DNA from: Candidatus Brocadiales bacterium
Lineage (GTDB): Bacteria > Planctomycetota > Brocadiia > Brocadiales > Bathyanammoxibiaceae
DNA: 8,197 nt
Assembly (NCBI GenBank): GCA_030586765.1
Contig: JAUQZZ010000089.1
Coordinates: 1 to 8,197, forward strand
Direction: 5' to 3'
The notes under the pieces were generated by a model. That model was not told where the DNA came from, did no database searches, and was given only the letters and a program-made list of their open reading frames with translations. Of this stretch, positions 5,229-8,197 are shown piece by piece. The first letter of the stretch is position 1; every line of letters starts with the position of its first letter. Made by a program: the position numbers and the translations under genes.

Positions 5229-6532
5229 CTAGTTTTGTTCTCCCTCAAAATTTTCTCTAAGACTTTTAGATTACGGAGGGTAGCCCCTCTGTTTTCTGTA
5301 ACTACCTTCTGGGCCCTTAGGCCCATTGCCTCTGCTTCCTGGGGGGTTCTAAGGAGATGACCCACAGTTGCCAGGAGTTCCTCTTCATTATGTACCAGCC
5401 TTGCGGCATCAGCTTCTAGGAGCAGGTTCGCCTCTTCCTGAAAATTGGTCATGTTAGGACCAAAGATAGTGGGCCTTGCAAGGCCTGCTGGCTCCAGGAC
5501 GTTTTGGCCTCCAAGGCCTTTTAAGCTCTTCCCTACAAAGACACAATGGGCCAGGGAGTATATTTTAGTTAGCTCTCCCATGGTGTCCACCACTAATACC
5601 GTGTCTCTGGGGTTGGTGGGGAAGTCCCCTGTCTTATCCAATAGGGATTTTTTCACCAATGGGAATCCCATATTTCTGATGAGCCCTTCTACCTCCTGCG
5701 CCCTTTCTATATGCCTGGGGACGAGGATGAGCCTGATGGGGAGGGTAGCTCTCAGGGTCTTAAATACCCTGAGCAGTATCTCTTCTTCGCCGGGATGGGT
5801 ACTGCCTCCTACTATAACCAGGTCTTCAGGGCTGATACGGAAGGATTGCCTCAGCCTCTCCTTTTCTTCCTCAGGAACCGCTAGGGGGATGTTGTCATAT
5901 TTCATGTTGCCAGTGATGATAACCTTTTCCTTGGGTATACCTAGTTTCAGGAACCGAGTGGCATCCGTTTGGGTCCGCACACAGTAGATGTTTCCAGGGG
6001 CCTGGAGGCTCTGGGAGAAAGACCTGGAGAAGAGTCTAAGGGTTTTCAATACCTTTGTTGACCTCTCGGATATCCTTCCGTTGACCAGTACTACAGGAAT
6101 TCCTCTCTGAACGGCCGCTACCAGGAAGTTAGGCCATATCTCCAACTCTACTAGAATTATACAATTGGGTTTCAGTAAAGATAGAGCCTTGCGGTCCACC
6201 CAGCTAAAGTCCAGGGGGAAGTAGAATACGAGCTTGTCCTCAAAATTTTTCTTGGCTACAGAAAAACCCGTATTGGTGGAGGTGGAGAGCACAATATCCC
6301 ACCCTGGGAGACTTTCCTCTACTGTGGTTACTAGAGACCTTGCGGTCAACACCTCTCCCACGGAGGCGCCGTGTACCCAGAGGCATGGCCTAGAGCCCTC
6401 CCTTGTAGGTAGCCAGCCCAGCCTCTGAGAAAGGCCTGAGCGAAAACGCTCGCTAGTGAACATCTTGGTAATAATATAAGGCGCTCCCAGGGTAACAGCC
6501 GTGAGATAAAAGGAATCAAAAACCACGGGCAT
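5225..6532 (-). CDS. waaA: 3-deoxy-D-manno-octulosonic acid (Kdo) transferase
   Basis: Glycosyltransferase family 30 enzyme that adds Kdo from CMP-Kdo to the lipid A precursor at the inner face of the cytoplasmic membrane. The protein is 435 residues, close to the 425 of E. coli WaaA. Residues 6-23 form a hydrophobic N-terminal anchor. HGASVGE holds the catalytic base E60, at the same position as in E. coli. ELEIWPN is at 129-135, TGNMKYD at 207-213, GSTHPGEEE at 243-251, and PRHIER at 272-277. The C-terminal donor-site motif reads GGQNVLEP (341-348), with Q where many relatives have H. Whether it adds one or more Kdo units cannot be read from sequence. The ATG lies 3 bases after the secA stop and has no clear Shine-Dalgarno, so it probably depends on coupling to secA. 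Confidence 0.96.
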   Translation of the reverse strand: MPVVFDSFYLTAVTLGAPYIITKMFTSERFRSGLSQRLGWLPTREGSRPCLWVHGASVGEVLTARSLVTTVEESLPGWDIVLSTSTNTGFSVAKKNFEDKLVFYFPLDFSWVDRKALSLLKPNCIILVELEIWPNFLVAAVQRGIPVVLVNGRISERSTKVLKTLRLFSRSFSQSLQAPGNIYCVRTQTDATRFLKLGIPKEKVIITGNMKYDNIPLAVPEEEKERLRQSFRISPEDLVIVGGSTHPGEEEILLRVFKTLRATLPIRLILVPRHIERAQEVEGLIRNMGFPLVKKSLLDKTGDFPTNPRDTVLVVDTMGELTKIYSLAHCVFVGKSLKGLGGQNVLEPAGLARPTIFGPNMTNFQEEANLLLEADAARLVHNEEELLATVGHLLRTPQEAEAMGLRAQKVVTENRGATLRNLKVLEKILRENKTR

Positions 6533-6535
6533 GGG

Positions 6536-8197
6536 TTATTTACCGCAACACTGTTTGTATTTCTTTCCGCTACCGCAGGGGCAGGGCTGGTTTCTTCCTA
6601 CCTTGGGACCCACACGGATGGGCTCCAGTCTCTTCTCACCTTGTTCAGCGCTGGTCACGACCTGCTCTTGCGGTCTCTGAGCCATGAGGGATAAGTCTTG
6701 GTAGACAAAGTTCTCAGCTCTCCAGATGCTGCGGGCCGCCCTGGGGGCCTCCCTCTCTATCTTTATCTTAAAGAGGATGTCTATCAACTCTTCTCTTATG
6801 GAGGCCATCATGGTTCCAAACATCTCCAGGGCCTCCCTCTTGTACTCTACCTTAGGGTCTATCTGGGCGTAACCCCTGAGGCCTATGCCAGATTTCAGGT
6901 GGTCCATGGCATAGAGGTGGTCTTTCCACTTGAAGTCTACCTTTTCCAGGATGAGGATTTGCTCCAGTCTCCTCATATCCTTTTCCCCAACCTCCTGTTC
7001 CCTCAGGCGGTAGAGTTCCGAGGCCTTTTCTATAAGCAGGTTCTCTATCTCTTCCCTGGCCTTTCCGGAGAGTTCTTGTGGGTCTAGCTCCCCGCCAAAC
7101 TTTTGTTTGAACCAGGTGACCAGGCCCTTTGTATCCCATTCCTCTGCAGTGAGCTTTACATTTATATAGTAATCTACAGAGTCTAATATGCAGTCCTCTA
7201 TCATCTTGAGGGCGTCGTCTCTGAGGTTCTTTCCCTCCAGGCAATTCTGTCGCCACTTATAGATGGTCTTTCTCTGTTCATCCATTACCTCATCGTATTC
7301 CAGAAGGTGCTTTCGTATCTCGAAGTTGTGTTCCTCTACCTTCTTTTGTGCCCTCTCTAAGGCATTGGTGACCATGCTGTGCTCTATGGCCATACCCTCT
7401 TCCATGCCAAATTTCTTCAGTAGAGAGCTTACCCTTTCGGAGGCGAAGATGCGCATGAGGTCGTCTTCCAGGGACACATAGAATCTGGAGGAGCCAGGGT
7501 CACCCTGCCTTCCTGAACGGCCACGGAGTTGGTTGTCTATCCTTCTGGCCTCATGCCTCTCTGTGCCAACAACGTGGAGGCCACCTAGTTCTGCAACACC
7601 CTCTCCCAGGACTATGTCCGTGCCCCTCCCTGCCATATTGGTGGATACGGTAACATGACCCATCTGGCCCGCCTTGGCGATGATGTGGGCCTCCCGTTCA
7701 TGATGTTTTGCGTTGAGCACCTCATGCTCTATACCCTGGCGCTGCAGTTTCTCACTGAGCAGCTCTGACTTCTCTATGGAGACGGTTCCTACCAGGATAG
7801 GACGGCCAGTCTTATGTATCTCTGCTATCTCTTCCTCAATGGCCTTCCACTTCTCCTTTTCAGTTCTATAGACCTTGTCAGGGAAGTTGGTCCGCTTAAG
7901 GGGCTTGTTGGTGGGAATTACTACCACCTCCAGGCCGTAAATCTTATCGAATTCTGTTGCCTCTGTGGCGGCTGTACCTGTCATACCTGCCAGCTTCTTA
8001 TAGAGCCTGAAGTAGTTCTGTAAGGTGACGGTGGCCAGGGTCTGATTTTCCTCTTTTATTTTCAGGTGTTCTTTGGCCTCTACTGCCTGATGCAGGCCAT
8101 CACTCCATACCCTGCCTTCCATGAGCCTGCCTGTAAACTCGTCAACGATAACCACCTGACCATCCTTTACAATGTAGTCCCTGTCCCGCTTAAAGAG
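6536..8197 (-). CDS. secA: Protein translocase subunit SecA (5' part beyond window)
   Basis: ATP-driven motor that pushes unfolded preproteins through the SecYEG channel. 553 residues are visible and the frame is open at the right edge; about the first 300 residues (most of nucleotide domain 1) are missing. Counting from the edge, GQVVIVDEFTGRLMEGR begins near residue 13, the TGTAATEATEF element near 73, and the second helicase domain carries AGRGTD (189-194) and QLRGRSGRQGD (223-233). Then come the helical scaffold and wing region. At the C-terminus, after a variable linker, CPCGSGKKYKQCC supplies the zinc-binding SEC-C tail (C539, C541, C550, C551) that contacts SecB or ribosomes in relatives. 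The second zinc pair is Cys-Cys, a common variant of Cys-His. The first GTG in the window, at 8155, is an internal valine, not a start. It is the most upstream visible gene of the operon. Confidence 0.98.
   Translation of the reverse strand, partial: LFKRDRDYIVKDGQVVIVDEFTGRLMEGRVWSDGLHQAVEAKEHLKIKEENQTLATVTLQNYFRLYKKLAGMTGTAATEATEFDKIYGLEVVVIPTNKPLKRTNFPDKVYRTEKEKWKAIEEEIAEIHKTGRPILVGTVSIEKSELLSEKLQRQGIEHEVLNAKHHEREAHIIAKAGQMGHVTVSTNMAGRGTDIVLGEGVAELGGLHVVGTERHEARRIDNQLRGRSGRQGDPGSSRFYVSLEDDLMRIFASERVSSLLKKFGMEEGMAIEHSMVTNALERAQKKVEEHNFEIRKHLLEYDEVMDEQRKTIYKWRQNCLEGKNLRDDALKMIEDCILDSVDYYINVKLTAEEWDTKGLVTWFKQKFGGELDPQELSGKAREEIENLLIEKASELYRLREQEVGEKDMRRLEQILILEKVDFKWKDHLYAMDHLKSGIGLRGYAQIDPKVEYKREALEMFGTMMASIREELIDILFKIKIEREAPRAARSIWRAENFVYQDLSLMAQRPQEQVVTSAEQGEKRLEPIRVGPKVGRNQPCPCGSGKKYKQCCGK

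Noticed and set aside
6852..7256. Minus-strand open frame of 134 codons
   Set aside because: It is another frame of secA, overlapping its scaffold region; the secA frame is continuous across it.
1..8197. CRISPR array, tRNA, rRNA, insertion sequence or phage genes
   Set aside because: No regularly spaced repeats, cloverleaf, transposase or structural phage gene was found.

Overview
All genes in this window lie on the minus strand, so transcription runs from high to low coordinates. In that order they are: the 3' two-thirds of secA, waaA (Kdo transferase), metK (S-adenosylmethionine synthetase), ahcY (S-adenosylhomocysteine hydrolase), a DUF1015 protein gene, a SAM-I riboswitch leader, and thrC (threonine synthase), which runs off the left edge. 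WaaA implies a Gram-negative cell with Kdo-containing lipopolysaccharide. The short archaeal/thermophile-like AhcY, the zinc-ribbon threonine synthase, the SAM-I riboswitch and frequent AGG and ATA codons would fit a Desulfobacterota/Nitrospirota-like or related lineage, perhaps thermophilic. That placement is inference; no rRNA or species marker is present.

Region 2795-8197 looks like one transcription unit whose promoter lies beyond the right edge. secA and waaA are 3 bases apart, waaA and metK overlap by 4 bases (ATGA), and metK and ahcY overlap by 17 bases with a perfect Shine-Dalgarno inside metK. MetK makes SAM. AhcY removes S-adenosylhomocysteine, the product of methyl transfer, and returns homocysteine, so the pair forms half of the activated methyl cycle.

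Region 2627-2794 is a 168-base spacer with a perfect 10-bp palindrome and a small set of direct and inverted repeats, but no convincing promoter or intrinsic terminator. Next is a DUF1015 gene whose conserved N-terminus can only be reached from a CTG start at 2626. ATG/GTG/TTG gene finders would lose 112 residues.

Region 1092-1345 is the regulatory centre of the window. It holds a near-consensus sigma-70 promoter, a well-formed SAM-I (S-box) aptamer, a strong intrinsic terminator and an antiterminator that shares bases with both the aptamer P1 helix and the terminator. The first gene behind this SAM-off switch is threonine synthase, not a recognised methionine gene. That unusual pairing is the most interesting point here. 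The variable stem of the aptamer carries the same 6-bp palindrome arms as the intergenic palindrome near 2700, which suggests a dispersed repeat that has become part of the riboswitch.
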